A DNA stretch of 64,000 bases from NCBI GenBank assembly GCA_013177855.1, contig JABLYA010000001.1, positions 1,039,231-1,103,230 on the forward strand, given 5' to 3'. This DNA is from Ignavibacteria bacterium. Lineage in GTDB: Bacteria > Bacteroidota > Ignavibacteria > Ch128b. The notes under the pieces are model-generated. The model was not told where the DNA came from and made no database searches. It saw only the letters and a program-made list of their open reading frames with translations. Made by a program: the position numbers and the translations under genes. Of the stretch, positions 15,930 through 27,423 are shown piece by piece (the first letter of the stretch is position 1; each line of letters begins with the position of its first letter).

Positions 15930-18415
15930 TTTTTCGCTCCATTAATTGGTATTGTTAATGTGACTTTCGTTCCTTTTTTATTTTTTGATTCAATGTTTAA
16001 TTCGCCTTTAATTGAATAAGCTCTTTCTTTCATTCCAATTATTCCAATAGATTTAGGATCTGAAAATTTCTCTTCTGGAATACCTATACCATTATCTTTG
16101 ATGATCATTTTAAACTCACCATTTTGTAAACCTAAGTCAATGGAGACTTTGGTCGCTTCTGAATGTCGAGCAACATTTGTTAATGCTTCTTGCAATATCC
16201 TGTAAATAACAGTTGATTCAGATTTTGAGAATTCTAAATCATGAACTTTCTTTCTCAGAGTTGTTTTAATCCCAGTTCTTTTCTGAAAAGCTGAAACTTC
16301 CCACTCAATTGTTGGGATGAGACCAAGATGATCAAGAATTGCTGGCCGCAGTTCAGAAGAAATTCTTTGAACTGATTCAATCAACTGATCAATTAATTTA
16401 TTTATACCATCTAATCTTTCCTCAATTGATTTTTTTGTCCAGTTACGCATTGTTCGAATTGATGATACTTCGAAATAAAGAGCAGTTAACTGCTGTCCGA
16501 GATGGTCATGTATATCTTGGGCAATCTTTGCTCTTTCTTCTTCTCTTATTGTTTGCAAATGTAAAGCCAATCGTCTGTATTTTTCTTCTGATACTTTAAT
16601 TTTTCTTTCATATTCTTTTTGTTCTGATATGTCTCTAAAAATACTTAATAAAACTCTCTTGCCATCATGAAATTCAATAAATGAATTTGAAATTTCAACC
16701 GGTATTTCTTCTCCATTCCACAATTTTATGGTTGTAATCTGTCGAGTTGGAATTTGGTTATTTAATAAATTTTCTCTGAATTTTTTTATCTCCACTTCGT
16801 TACTTTCATTATAACAAATATTATAAGGCTCACCGATTAATTTTTCATAAGGCATCTGAACTAATTCACAAAATGTGCGGTTGACCAATTTAATTTTTGC
16901 ATCTTCATCAACTAACCTCATTCCATCAGCTGAATTTTCCCAAACATTTCTAAACATCTCTTCATTTTGAATAAGAGCAAGTTCAGTAATTTTATTTTGA
17001 GTGATATCTTCACCAATGCTCGATAATCCAATGACTTCGCCTTTCTCATCGATAATTGGGGAGACAGTAAGATTAACCCAGAGTTGTTTGCCATTTTTAT
17101 GATAGAACAAAACCTCTGTTGATTGTGTTCTTTTCTGTTCCTTAGCAATTAGACTAATATTATATAATTTTGACCTTGTAACCTGATCTTCTTCTTTAAC
17201 AACAATACCAACAACTTTTTTACCAATTACTTCTGAAGCTTTATAGCCAAATAAATTTTCAGCACCTGAATTCCAGTATTTAATTACTCCCGATAGATCT
17301 ACAGTTATTATTGAAATTGTAATTGAGCTTTCTAAAATACTAGATAAAAATATATTAGTCTCCTGCAGTTGCTTTTCAAATTGCATTAATCCAATAAGAC
17401 CACCAATTGAACCAGCAGCAGTTTTTAGAACTGATTTTTCAGTCTCAGTCCATTCTCTTTCATTTGTGCAATCATCGAATCCAATAAATCCCCAGAAATG
17501 TTTACCAATGTAAATTGGGATAACTAAGATGGACTTTATGTTTTGTGGTTCAAGAATTTCTCTTTCTGCTTCAGACATATTTTTAACTACACCAGAATAG
17601 ATGCGGCCATTTTGAATGTGATGAAAAAGAGGTTGGGCATAAGGATGAGAATAAGGTAAATTTTGTAAAAGCGGATTATCAATTTGTGGTTCTATGCCTT
17701 CTCGGCACCATTCAAACTTTTGACTCATTAAAAGCTCACCTGTAACTGGATCGTTATGATTTTCGAAAACATAAACTCTATCCACTTCCGTTGCCTCTCC
17801 CAGGATTCTCAGGACTTCATTTATCGCAACTTTATGATCTGGATGTACAAGTAAAAAGATTGAAGCATCAGCAACAGCAGAAAGCAAAGCATCTTTTCTT
17901 TTAAGTTCTAATTCAGCTTTTATTCTTTCCGTTACATCTCTGGCTATTCCTCTTATTGCACTCGTTAGATTAAACTCTTTTGCTATAGTGTTTTGATACT
18001 CAAAAATTCGTTCACGCCCATTCCTATCTTTTAGTTTAATAGTTCCAATTACAGAATTTTCATTGTCAAGTGAATGAATGTATTTGTAAAAAACATCATT
18101 AGGAATTTTGAATACATCCTGAAATTTCTGACCAATTATTTCATCGCTTCCATACCCGAGCAGCTTTTTAACAGCTTGATTTATTTTAAGAATTGTCCCA
18201 TCAAATTGATGAATATAAACGAGATCTGAAACATTATCGAACAGATCGGCATACATTCTTTCCGATTTACGGAGCTCGTTATATTTCTCCTGTTGAACGC
18301 GCAGTAATTTCTTATTGCTAATTAAAACACTAACTATAATAAGTCCAATAAGAGTCAGCAGGACGATTATCCCAGCTAAAATCAGCCACCAGATTTCGTT
18401 TGATATCTCTGCCAT
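15926..18415 (-). CDS. PAS/GAF sensor histidine kinase, NarQ/DegS (HisKA_3) type
   Basis: This 829-residue kinase has one N-terminal membrane helix (about 9-32) followed by cytoplasmic sensory domains: PAS (about 47-165), GAF (about 175-345), PAS (about 350-475) and PAS (about 480-600). The HisKA_3 region has the phospho-acceptor His in KIAQDIHDHLGQQ. A short HATPase ends in DNGIGIPEEK and KGTKVTLTIP. It phosphorylates the overlapping response regulator downstream. The PAS at 480-600 (ENSADGMRLVDED) closely resembles PAS units of the giant kinase at 29898. The gene overlaps the 205-residue membrane protein gene by 34 bp, which suggests coupling. The stimulus is unknown. Confidence 0.92.
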   Translation of the reverse strand: MAEISNEIWWLILAGIIVLLTLIGLIIVSVLISNKKLLRVQQEKYNELRKSERMYADLFDNVSDLVYIHQFDGTILKINQAVKKLLGYGSDEIIGQKFQDVFKIPNDVFYKYIHSLDNENSVIGTIKLKDRNGRERIFEYQNTIAKEFNLTSAIRGIARDVTERIKAELELKRKDALLSAVADASIFLLVHPDHKVAINEVLRILGEATEVDRVYVFENHNDPVTGELLMSQKFEWCREGIEPQIDNPLLQNLPYSHPYAQPLFHHIQNGRIYSGVVKNMSEAEREILEPQNIKSILVIPIYIGKHFWGFIGFDDCTNEREWTETEKSVLKTAAGSIGGLIGLMQFEKQLQETNIFLSSILESSITISIITVDLSGVIKYWNSGAENLFGYKASEVIGKKVVGIVVKEEDQVTRSKLYNISLIAKEQKRTQSTEVLFYHKNGKQLWVNLTVSPIIDEKGEVIGLSSIGEDITQNKITELALIQNEEMFRNVWENSADGMRLVDEDAKIKLVNRTFCELVQMPYEKLIGEPYNICYNESNEVEIKKFRENLLNNQIPTRQITTIKLWNGEEIPVEISNSFIEFHDGKRVLLSIFRDISEQKEYERKIKVSEEKYRRLALHLQTIREEERAKIAQDIHDHLGQQLTALYFEVSSIRTMRNWTKKSIEERLDGINKLIDQLIESVQRISSELRPAILDHLGLIPTIEWEVSAFQKRTGIKTTLRKKVHDLEFSKSESTVIYRILQEALTNVARHSEATKVSIDLGLQNGEFKMIIKDNGIGIPEEKFSDPKSIGIIGMKERAYSIKGELNIESKNKKGTKVTLTIPINGAKK

Positions 18416-18999
18416 ATAAATGATAAAGTAAAAATTGACCAGAGTAATACAAGCAAAATATTATGAACTATCCAGATACTAAACTCATTGCTTAGTGCAA
18501 AGACAAACAAATTACCGCCAAAGTAAATCATAAAACCAATTGTCAATAAAAATCTGTAATCACGAATCTTAATAATCAAATTATCAGACAAATATTCTGT
18601 TAAATAAATTGATGATTGAATTAGCAATAAAATACTTTCCAATGTAAGCGTATAATTGTCAATCTTATCAATCGGTTCAAGAAACATTTTATTCAAAATT
18701 ACACCACCTAAAAATACACCAATTATAATTTGTATAATCTTCTTAAAATATTTTTTTTGAGTTAAATAATAGAAATACGAACTAATAAGTAAATATTCAA
18801 TTATCGTGTAAATGTGGAATAATGGAACGCTAGGTTTTTTATTAAAGACCAAAATTATATCCGTAAGATTAAAAATAAACCCTATTCCTAATAAAATTGA
18901 GATAATCTTTAAACTTTTGTCGAGATATTTAAAATTTAAAATTGAAACGGTAAAAGGTATCAATATTAGTAACGAAATAATAAGAAAAATGTAATTCAT
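18382..18999 (-). CDS. Multi-pass membrane protein partnered with the sensor kinase
   Basis: This 205-residue, very hydrophobic protein has about seven predicted membrane helices and ends WQRYQTKSGG. Similar seven-helix proteins precede histidine kinases in Bacteroidota. They look like detached membrane-sensor modules for kinases that have little membrane part of their own. The 34-bp overlap with the kinase gene supports a joint function. No binding motif or enzymatic signature is visible. Confidence 0.65.
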   Translation of the reverse strand: MNYIFLIISLLILIPFTVSILNFKYLDKSLKIISILLGIGFIFNLTDIILVFNKKPSVPLFHIYTIIEYLLISSYFYYLTQKKYFKKIIQIIIGVFLGGVILNKMFLEPIDKIDNYTLTLESILLLIQSSIYLTEYLSDNLIIKIRDYRFLLTIGFMIYFGGNLFVFALSNEFSIWIVHNILLVLLWSIFTLSFIWQRYQTKSGG

Positions 19000-19007
19000 T
19001 TGTCAGC

Positions 19008-19328
19008 TTATTTTTGATTTAATTCAGAATCAGACCAGCAATATGGCGGACAGGGCCAGACTCTTTCGAGAATTACTCCTTCGGTTAAATCTCGACCTTC
19101 CTCAGTAACCCCAACCAGTACGAGTTCAGGTTTACCATCATCTGACTCGGCGTAATAAATCCTAACTCCGACACAATTCTCCTGATCAAGTAATTTTTGA
19201 AGAGCTTCTTTCCCTACATAATGTGCCCTGACTTCATCACCTTTTAGTTTTGATTGAAAATTAGATGTAAGTTTTTTCGCTTCTTCAAGAGAAATTATGT
19301 GATCCTCTTTCCCGGTAAAGACTGCCAT
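19008..19328 (-). CDS. Small conserved hypothetical protein with C-terminal CPPYCW motif
   Basis: This 106-residue soluble protein has a strong GGAGGTACAAT ribosome site before ATG 19328. It contains a predicted helix (residues 12-30), a mixed alpha/beta core (VGVRIYYAESDDGKPELVLVGV) and a Cys pair in WPCPPYCW near the end that could bind metal or form a disulfide. It ends 8 bp before the membrane protein gene, so it leads the four-gene sensor operon. I recognise no named family; similar short proteins with this ending occur in Bacteroidota. Confidence 0.65.
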   Translation of the reverse strand: MAVFTGKEDHIISLEEAKKLTSNFQSKLKGDEVRAHYVGKEALQKLLDQENCVGVRIYYAESDDGKPELVLVGVTEEGRDLTEGVILERVWPCPPYCWSDSELNQK

Positions 19329-19546
19329 TATTGTACCTCCAATTTTTTTGTTAATATTTTTTATTTAATTCAATTTAAAAGTATAAATCCAATAAATTAA
19401 ATTCAAAATCATGTGAATAGCATCTGGTATTATCTTTAAAAGAAACACAGGTCGAAAGAAAAAAATTTTCAAACGTATTTTTAATAAAGCCTTTTAATTT
19501 TAAGCGTTATAAAGAATAACTCTAAAAGCCGCCCCTCAAATTTCAA

Positions 19547-20164
19547 TCAATCTTTTAAGTTCTCTTCGTGCTTGTCCAGAACAGCAAGTTCTGTTTGAAG
19601 AAATTCACGTATCTTTATTTCAAGATCGCGTTTAAGTTTTTCGAGCTCCTGAACTTTTTTCTTTGCATCAAAAATTAGTTCGTTAGCTTTCACTTCAGCT
19701 TCTTTTTTTAAGATTTCAGCTTCTCGTTTTGCATCGAGAACATTCTGTTCATAAAATTTTATTTTTTCATCAGCCCTAACCAGTTCTTTTGAAAGAAAAA
19801 TATTTTGCCAGATTAATACTCCCAATACACCAAACATAGAAGCTAAACCAACTTTTAAAATTTGAAGCGCGACATTAGCAAGAGAAGCATTTTCGAATTG
19901 AAAGGAACCTGGTTTAATCAGAACAATGAGTGACGATATTAATGAGATTGCTAAAAATGTCAGAAAAACTATCCATAATGATTTCTTCAATCCAAATAAA
20001 TATGAAATAATAAATCCCAGACATCCAGCGAAAAACATCACAACAAACCAATAACCAAATCCATAAGGATAAAAGGTGATTACTTTGGTCTCACCAAAAT
20101 TGGCGAAAAAAATGATTGCAGCATAGAAAAATACTGCTAACCAATAATAAAATGGTTTATTCAT
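19547..20164 (-). CDS. Membrane protein with four helices and a C-terminal coiled coil
   Basis: This 205-residue protein has four membrane helices (in about the first 130 residues) and then a charged coiled coil rich in Glu, Lys and Ala (KREAEILKKEAEVKANELIF onward), the style of DivIVA or ATP-synthase b-type helices. The listed frame starts at TTG 20179; ATG 20164 is preferred because it lies just past the PNP stop. Together with the DivIVA-domain protein two genes upstream it could form part of a cell-pole or division-site scaffold. That is inferred from context. Confidence 0.6.
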   Translation of the reverse strand: MNKPFYYWLAVFFYAAIIFFANFGETKVITFYPYGFGYWFVVMFFAGCLGFIISYLFGLKKSLWIVFLTFLAISLISSLIVLIKPGSFQFENASLANVALQILKVGLASMFGVLGVLIWQNIFLSKELVRADEKIKFYEQNVLDAKREAEILKKEAEVKANELIFDAKKKVQELEKLKRDLEIKIREFLQTELAVLDKHEENLKD

Positions 20165-20165
20165 A

Positions 20166-20999
20166 TTAAATTCTTTCAATGAGTTTTTTCATCAGCAAAG
20201 TCATTTTTGGTTCTGACTTGCTTGCAACTTCAATAACTTCTTCAACAGTCAATGGTTGAAGATTATCTGGATCGCATAAATCAGTTATGATGGTCATACC
20301 GAAACATTTCATTCCCATATGATTTGCAACAATATTTTCTGGAACAGTTGACATTCCAACTGCATCGGCACCAATTATTCTTAAAAATCTGTACTCAGCT
20401 CGTGTTTCCAAATTCGGACCTGTTAAAGCTACATAAACGCCTTTTCTAACTTTTATATTTTCTTCTTGAGCAATTTTTTCTGCAAGAGCAATCAATTCCT
20501 TTGAGTATGGTTCAGACATATCGGGAAATCTTGGACCAAGTTCCTCATCGTTTGGACCAATAAGAGGATTATCACCGAGCAGATTTATGTGATCTGTCAT
20601 TATCATTAAGTCACCACGTTCAAATTCAGGATTTAATCCACCACCAGCATTTGAAATAAAGAGCGTTTCAACTCCAAGTCCAACTTTGTATGACATAACT
20701 CTAACAGGAAAAGTAATTTGCTGCATTGTGTAACCTTCGTAATAATGAAATCTACCCTGCATTGCTACAACTTCTTTTCCACCAATTCGACCAAAAATTA
20801 ATTTGCCATGATGGGATTCAACCGTTGAAACAGGGAAATGCGGAATTTCTTCATAATCAATTACGACTTCCTGATCAATCTCTTTAACGAGTCCACCGAG
20901 ACCGGTTCCTAAAATTATTCCTATTTTTGGTCTCATTTGAGTTTTTGTTCTGATGTAATTTACTGCTTCGTTTATTTTGTTTCTTAATTCTGTCATCAT
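20166..20999 (-). CDS. punA: Purine nucleoside phosphorylase (trimeric type)
   Basis: This 277-residue enzyme cleaves inosine or guanosine with phosphate to free purine plus ribose-1-phosphate. The phosphate-binding GIILGTGLGGL is at residues 25-35. Other active-site motifs are VESHHGKLIFG, FISNAGGGLN, MTDHINLLGDNPL and LTGPNLETRAEYR. The length fits the trimeric PNP family. The start overlaps the DivIVA gene by 4 bp. A role in purine salvage is well supported by the family. Confidence 0.93.
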   Translation of the reverse strand: MMTELRNKINEAVNYIRTKTQMRPKIGIILGTGLGGLVKEIDQEVVIDYEEIPHFPVSTVESHHGKLIFGRIGGKEVVAMQGRFHYYEGYTMQQITFPVRVMSYKVGLGVETLFISNAGGGLNPEFERGDLMIMTDHINLLGDNPLIGPNDEELGPRFPDMSEPYSKELIALAEKIAQEENIKVRKGVYVALTGPNLETRAEYRFLRIIGADAVGMSTVPENIVANHMGMKCFGMTIITDLCDPDNLQPLTVEEVIEVASKSEPKMTLLMKKLIERI

Positions 21000-21523
21000 A
21001 CAATCCTTGTAATTATTGATTCGACATCAATTGATTTATTTTTTTCTTCCTGTGATTGTTTTTGAGTTGTTTTGTTGTTTTCTGTCAGGATATTTAGTAA
21101 TTGAATTTGTGCGTTGATAATTGCTTTGAGTCGAGTTATGAGAGTTCTTTTTCTCTCTTCGAGTTCCTGAACAGAATTTTGAATTGCTCTGGCTTCTTCC
21201 TGTGCTTTATCAATTATCTGTTTTGCTTTTAGTTCAGCTTCTTTAATCAGCAAAACTGCCTGTCTCTTTGATGCTTCCATTGCACGATTTGAAGTTTCTT
21301 GAGCTGCTAATAAAGTTTGTTGCAAACCCTTTTCTATCTGTTGATAATCTTGAAGTTTTTTTTGCAACTGAGTTACTTTTGCAGTCAACTCTTCATTTTG
21401 CTTTAATAATTGATCAAATTCATCGGCAATGATTTCAAGGAATGTATTGACTTCATCAGGGTCATAACCACGAATGTTTCGTTTGAATTCCTGTCGTTTT
21501 ATACTGAGAGGTGTAATTTTCAT
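20996..21523 (-). CDS. DivIVA-domain coiled-coil protein
   Basis: This 175-residue protein has the DivIVA N-terminal domain: ITPLSIKRQEFKRNIRGYDP followed by DEVNTFLEIIADEFDQLL, residues 3-40. A long coiled coil rich in Gln, Glu and Lys continues to the end. DivIVA proteins mark curved membrane at poles and septa and recruit partners. It sits directly after a YggS gene, the same neighbour pair as in the ylmE...divIVA division cluster of Gram-positive bacteria. Four bases overlap the PNP start. Confidence 0.85.
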   Translation of the reverse strand: MKITPLSIKRQEFKRNIRGYDPDEVNTFLEIIADEFDQLLKQNEELTAKVTQLQKKLQDYQQIEKGLQQTLLAAQETSNRAMEASKRQAVLLIKEAELKAKQIIDKAQEEARAIQNSVQELEERKRTLITRLKAIINAQIQLLNILTENNKTTQKQSQEEKNKSIDVESIITRIV

Positions 21524-21526
21524 TGC

Positions 21527-22222
21527 TTAATTCCTTTCTCCAAAAATTGCGGTTCCAATTCTAACAATTGTTGAACCTTCTTCAATTGCTATTTCAAAAT
21601 CAGAAGTCATTCCCATAGAAAGTTCTCTCAAATCTATATTATCTGATTGAAAATGTGAATAGGTATCCCGCAGTTTTCTTAAAAGAGAAAAACAACGCCT
21701 TATTTCGGTTTCATCATCTGTCAAAGTTCCTATGGTCATCAATCCAATAAATTTAATGTTTTTTAGATTTTTAGCTTCATTCAGGAAATTTTCAAGTTCT
21801 TCAGGATTAAGGCCAAACTTCGTTTCTTCTTTTGCAGTGTGAATCTGAATCAATGCTTCGATTGATTTTTGTTTTTCACCAAATCGTTTGTTTACTTCTT
21901 GAGCTAATTTGAGGGAATCGATAGAATGAATTGATTCTACTTTATCAATTAAATATTTCACTTTATTTGTCTGAAGATGACCTATCATATGAAAAGATGC
22001 AGATGGATTCACTTTATCAAATTTTTTCAACAATTCCTGTACGCGGTTTTCTCCAAAATCTTTCAGTCCAAAATCAAAAGCAAGATTTATCGTCTCTGCG
22101 TCAACTGTTTTAGTAACAGCAATAAGTTTTATTTCTTGTGGTTTTCGTCCACACTTTAATGCAGCTTTTTCAATTCTTTCTAAAACTTGTTCTATATTCT
22201 GTCTTAATAAATCTGGCGACAT
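21527..22222 (-). CDS. YggS-family PLP-binding homeostasis protein
   Basis: This 231-residue alanine-racemase-like single barrel binds pyridoxal phosphate at Lys 38 in IAVTKTVDAE and has no known catalytic activity. It buffers PLP and amino-acid balance. GENRVQEL, FHMIGHLQTNK, IHSIDSLKLA and the GMTSDFEIAI phosphate motif are conserved. It is the first gene of the YggS-DivIVA-PNP operon and reaches DivIVA with 3 bp between. Confidence 0.93.
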   Translation of the reverse strand: MSPDLLRQNIEQVLERIEKAALKCGRKPQEIKLIAVTKTVDAETINLAFDFGLKDFGENRVQELLKKFDKVNPSASFHMIGHLQTNKVKYLIDKVESIHSIDSLKLAQEVNKRFGEKQKSIEALIQIHTAKEETKFGLNPEELENFLNEAKNLKNIKFIGLMTIGTLTDDETEIRRCFSLLRKLRDTYSHFQSDNIDLRELSMGMTSDFEIAIEEGSTIVRIGTAIFGERN

Positions 22223-22285
22223 ATTTCCATTAAGACTTATTTCTCATTTTATGAACAAAATTTAAATCCACAGTTGATACAAAAT

Positions 22286-22315
22286 AAAAAGGAACGATAT
22301 AATTCGTTCCTTTTT
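22286..22315 (-). terminator. Terminator of gyrA (symmetric, bidirectional in form)
   Basis: AAAAAGGAACGA at 22286-22297 and TCGTTCCTTTTT at 22304-22315 form a 12-bp perfect stem with a 6-nt loop and T/A runs on both sides. It lies 41 bp past the gyrA stop and ahead of the YggS operon on the same strand. Confidence 0.9.
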
Positions 22316-22356
22316 ACAATTAGTTCAATTGATTAACTAAAATTTGACTGAAATTT

Positions 22357-24795
22357 TTATTCTTCATCTTCATCCTCAGGGACTACTCTTGCGATTGCAG
22401 AGATCCTATCATTAGGACCTAGTTTGATCAATTTAACTCCCTGAGTATTCCTTCCCATTACTCTTAAATCTTTTGCATGTTGACGAATTATCATTCCTTT
22501 TTCAGTGATAATTACAATATCATCGTTATCATCGATTTCTTTTATATCAACCATCTTGCCATTCTTATCACTAGTTTTAAGTGTTCTTACACCTTTACCA
22601 CCACGACGAGTAATTCTATATTCATCAATTTCAGTTCGTTTGCCATATCCATTTTCAGTGACGACAAGAATTGTTGATTTTCGTTTTGAAACGACCATAC
22701 CGACAACTTTATCATTTTTATCGAGATTAATGGCTTTAACACCAGCGGCATTTCTACCCATATCACGCACTTCCTGTTCGTTAAATCGAATTGCCATTCC
22801 CTCGCGTGTTCCAATAATTATATCATCTGCGCCGTCGCTGATTTTTGCATCAATCAAGCGATCATTTTCATTCAAATTGATTGCAATAATTCCGGTTTTT
22901 CTTGGATTGCTAAAAGCATCCAATCGTGTTTTCTTAATCAAACCTTTTTCAGTCACCATTACAACAAATCGATTTGGATCGAATTCCCTGACAGAAACAT
23001 AAGCACGAATATTATCACCCTTATCAAGTTGGACAAGATTCAGAATTGATCTTCCTCGTGAAGCTCTTCCACCTTCAGGAATTTCGTAAACTTTCAACCA
23101 GTGACATTTACCCTGATCTGTAAAGAGCAAGATATAATTATGAGTTGATGCAATAAACATATGCTCAATAAAATCGTCTTCACGAGTTGTTGCCGCTGTT
23201 ACTCCTTTACCACCGCGAGACTGTCTACGATATCCACTAACTGGGAATCTCTTTATATAACCATTGTGGGAAATGGTAATTACAACATCTTCCTCAGCAA
23301 TAATATCTTCGATGCTGAATTCAGAATAATCCTTGATCACTAAAGTTCTTCGTTCATCGCCATATTTCTCTTTGAGTTCAAGCAACTCATCACTGATAAT
23401 TTGCATTCGTTTTGCTTTGTTAGCAAGAATGAATTTTAATTTTTCAATTAATTTAATTGTCTCACGATATTCATCTTCGATTTTCTTTCTTTCAAGTCCT
23501 GTCAATCTTTGCAATCTCATATCAAGAATAGCTTTCGCTTGAATTTCTGAAAGCTTGAATCTCCGCATCAAACCATTTTTAGCAGTCTCAACATCTTTTG
23601 ATTTTTTAATTAACTGAACAATTTCATCTATATTGTCAAGAGCAATTTTGTAACCTTCAAGGATATGAGCTCTTCGTTCTGCAGCATCCAGATCAAACTT
23701 TGTTCTTCTTACTAATACTTCGTGACGGTGATCAATAAAATGCTGCATCATTTGTTTGAGAGTAAGAACAGTCGGAACACCATTCACCAGTGCAAGCATT
23801 ATTACACCGAAAGTCACCTGCATATTTGTATGCTTGTAGAGTTGATTCAAGACAACCTCGGGCTGAGCATCTCTCTTTAACTCAATTACAACTCTTAACC
23901 CGTCACGATCTGATTCATCTCTTATATCTGATATGTCATCGATTTTACCTTCTTTGACCAGTTCGGCAATCTTCTCGATTAAATTTGCTTTATTAACCTG
24001 ATAAGGTAACTCAGTTATGACGATGTTTTCTTTTCCAGATTTAAGAGTTTCAATGTTAGCTTTAGCTCTTATGATAATTTTGCCGCGGCCTGTTTTGTAA
24101 GCTTCTTTAACTCCTTCATAACCGTAAATAATTCCACCTGTTGGAAAATCTGGTGCCGTTACATATTTCATTAATTTCTCATCGGAGATTTCAGGATCTT
24201 TAATCAAAGCAACTAATCCATCGACAATCTCATTCAAATTGTGAGGTGGAATATTCGTAGCCATTCCTACAGCAATTCCACTTGCACCGTTGATTAAAAG
24301 ATTTGGAATGTAAGAAGGTAAAACAACAGGTTCCTGCAAACTATCATCAAAGTTTGGGACAAAATCGACTGTGTTTTTATCGAGATCACGCAGCATTTCT
24401 TCAGCAATGCGTGAAAGTCGGGCTTCTGTATATCGCATTGCTGCAGGTGAGTCACCATCGATTGAACCAAAGTTACCCTGACCATCAACAAGTGGATAGC
24501 GCAAAGAAAAATCCTGAACCATCCTCACCATTGTATCATAAACTGCTGCATCACCGTGCGGATGGTATTTACCTAAAACTTCTCCAACTATTCTTGCCGA
24601 TTTCTTAAATGGTTTATTGTGAAAAAGTCCCAGTTCATACATTCCATAAAGAACTCTGCGATGAACTGGTTTTAAGCCATCTCTTACATCGGGCAATGCA
24701 CGGGCTACTATAACCGACATTGCATAATCGATGTAAGAGCCTTTCATTTCATCTTCTATCGTAACAGGTACAATCTTTTCAAATAATGTAGACAT
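22357..24795 (-). CDS. gyrA: DNA gyrase subunit A
   Basis: This 812-residue subunit breaks and rejoins DNA. The catalytic tyrosine is Tyr 122 in [11 protein letters not shown]. The region that sets quinolone sensitivity reads [12 protein letters not shown] at residues 79-90. It matches E. coli numbering but has Ala at position 83 in place of Ser and keeps Asp 87. The C-terminal pinwheel has repeated blades ([21 protein letters not shown]). Length is typical. It follows gyrB after a 283-bp gap that contains no gene. Confidence 0.97.
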   Translation of the reverse strand: MSTLFEKIVPVTIEDEMKGSYIDYAMSVIVARALPDVRDGLKPVHRRVLYGMYELGLFHNKPFKKSARIVGEVLGKYHPHGDAAVYDTMVRMVQDFSLRYPLVDGQGNFGSIDGDSPAAMRYTEARLSRIAEEMLRDLDKNTVDFVPNFDDSLQEPVVLPSYIPNLLINGASGIAVGMATNIPPHNLNEIVDGLVALIKDPEISDEKLMKYVTAPDFPTGGIIYGYEGVKEAYKTGRGKIIIRAKANIETLKSGKENIVITELPYQVNKANLIEKIAELVKEGKIDDISDIRDESDRDGLRVVIELKRDAQPEVVLNQLYKHTNMQVTFGVIMLALVNGVPTVLTLKQMMQHFIDHRHEVLVRRTKFDLDAAERRAHILEGYKIALDNIDEIVQLIKKSKDVETAKNGLMRRFKLSEIQAKAILDMRLQRLTGLERKKIEDEYRETIKLIEKLKFILANKAKRMQIISDELLELKEKYGDERRTLVIKDYSEFSIEDIIAEEDVVITISHNGYIKRFPVSGYRRQSRGGKGVTAATTREDDFIEHMFIASTHNYILLFTDQGKCHWLKVYEIPEGGRASRGRSILNLVQLDKGDNIRAYVSVREFDPNRFVVMVTEKGLIKKTRLDAFSNPRKTGIIAINLNENDRLIDAKISDGADDIIIGTREGMAIRFNEQEVRDMGRNAAGVKAINLDKNDKVVGMVVSKRKSTILVVTENGYGKRTEIDEYRITRRGGKGVRTLKTSDKNGKMVDIKEIDDNDDIVIITEKGMIIRQHAKDLRVMGRNTQGVKLIKLGPNDRISAIARVVPEDEDEE

Positions 24796-25078
24796 AAATT
24801 ATTTACTTCCTCAATTTTATTTTACTCAAAATTTGATTCAACCTTTGCCAAACCTGGGTTGATAATGTTTTTCTCTGTAAAATTCATTTTATCGAAAAAT
24901 TGCAGTGATCATTTTTTCAAGATTAAATTTCAGGTTGAACTTTTTGAAAGCTGAGTGACAAACATTTTTTGATAACGAATATCACTCATTATCAGGCTCA
25001 ATCTGAAAATTATTTAACTAAATCCGTCATCATACTAAGTTTATCAAAGTACGATAACAATTGAGATTAAATTTCAAA

Positions 25079-27130
<2,052 letters not shown>

Positions 27131-27135
27131 TTAAA

Positions 27136-27423
27136 TCAAAGAATGTTTATTTGTTTAACTAAATCTTTTCCAAATGATTTGTTAATTTTCTCAATAATTT
27201 GTTCACGTAATAAGAACAACTCATTCTTCCATGATGAGCTTTCAACTTTAATTTTCAATATTCCACGCTCAAAACTTAAAAACTCGACTTGCTTTGCAAT
27301 TTGCTCACCTACAATCTCATTGAACTTTTCAATCAATAAGTTTTTCTGTATGATTTCATTGAGCTCGTATTTTTTTACGATTTCATTTAAAAGCTGTGAA
27401 AGACTTTTGATATCAGTTGACAT
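27136..27423 (-). CDS. DUF721/DciA-family protein (candidate helicase loader)
   Basis: This 95-residue protein belongs to DUF721: SLSQLLNEIVKKYELNEII, then WxN-like EIVGEQIAKQVEF and the C-terminal strand GILKIKVESSSWKNELFLLR. In several phyla DciA loads or recruits the replicative helicase DnaB. Its place between recF and gyrB is the common context. It overlaps the recF end by 11 bp. Confidence 0.85.
   Translation of the reverse strand: MSTDIKSLSQLLNEIVKKYELNEIIQKNLLIEKFNEIVGEQIAKQVEFLSFERGILKIKVESSSWKNELFLLREQIIEKINKSFGKDLVKQINIL

Noticed and set aside
24303-24608. Plus-strand 101-aa ORF and other long plus-strand frames inside gyrA, gyrB and PAS genes
   Set aside because: They are antisense shadows of strongly supported genes and have no domain of their own.
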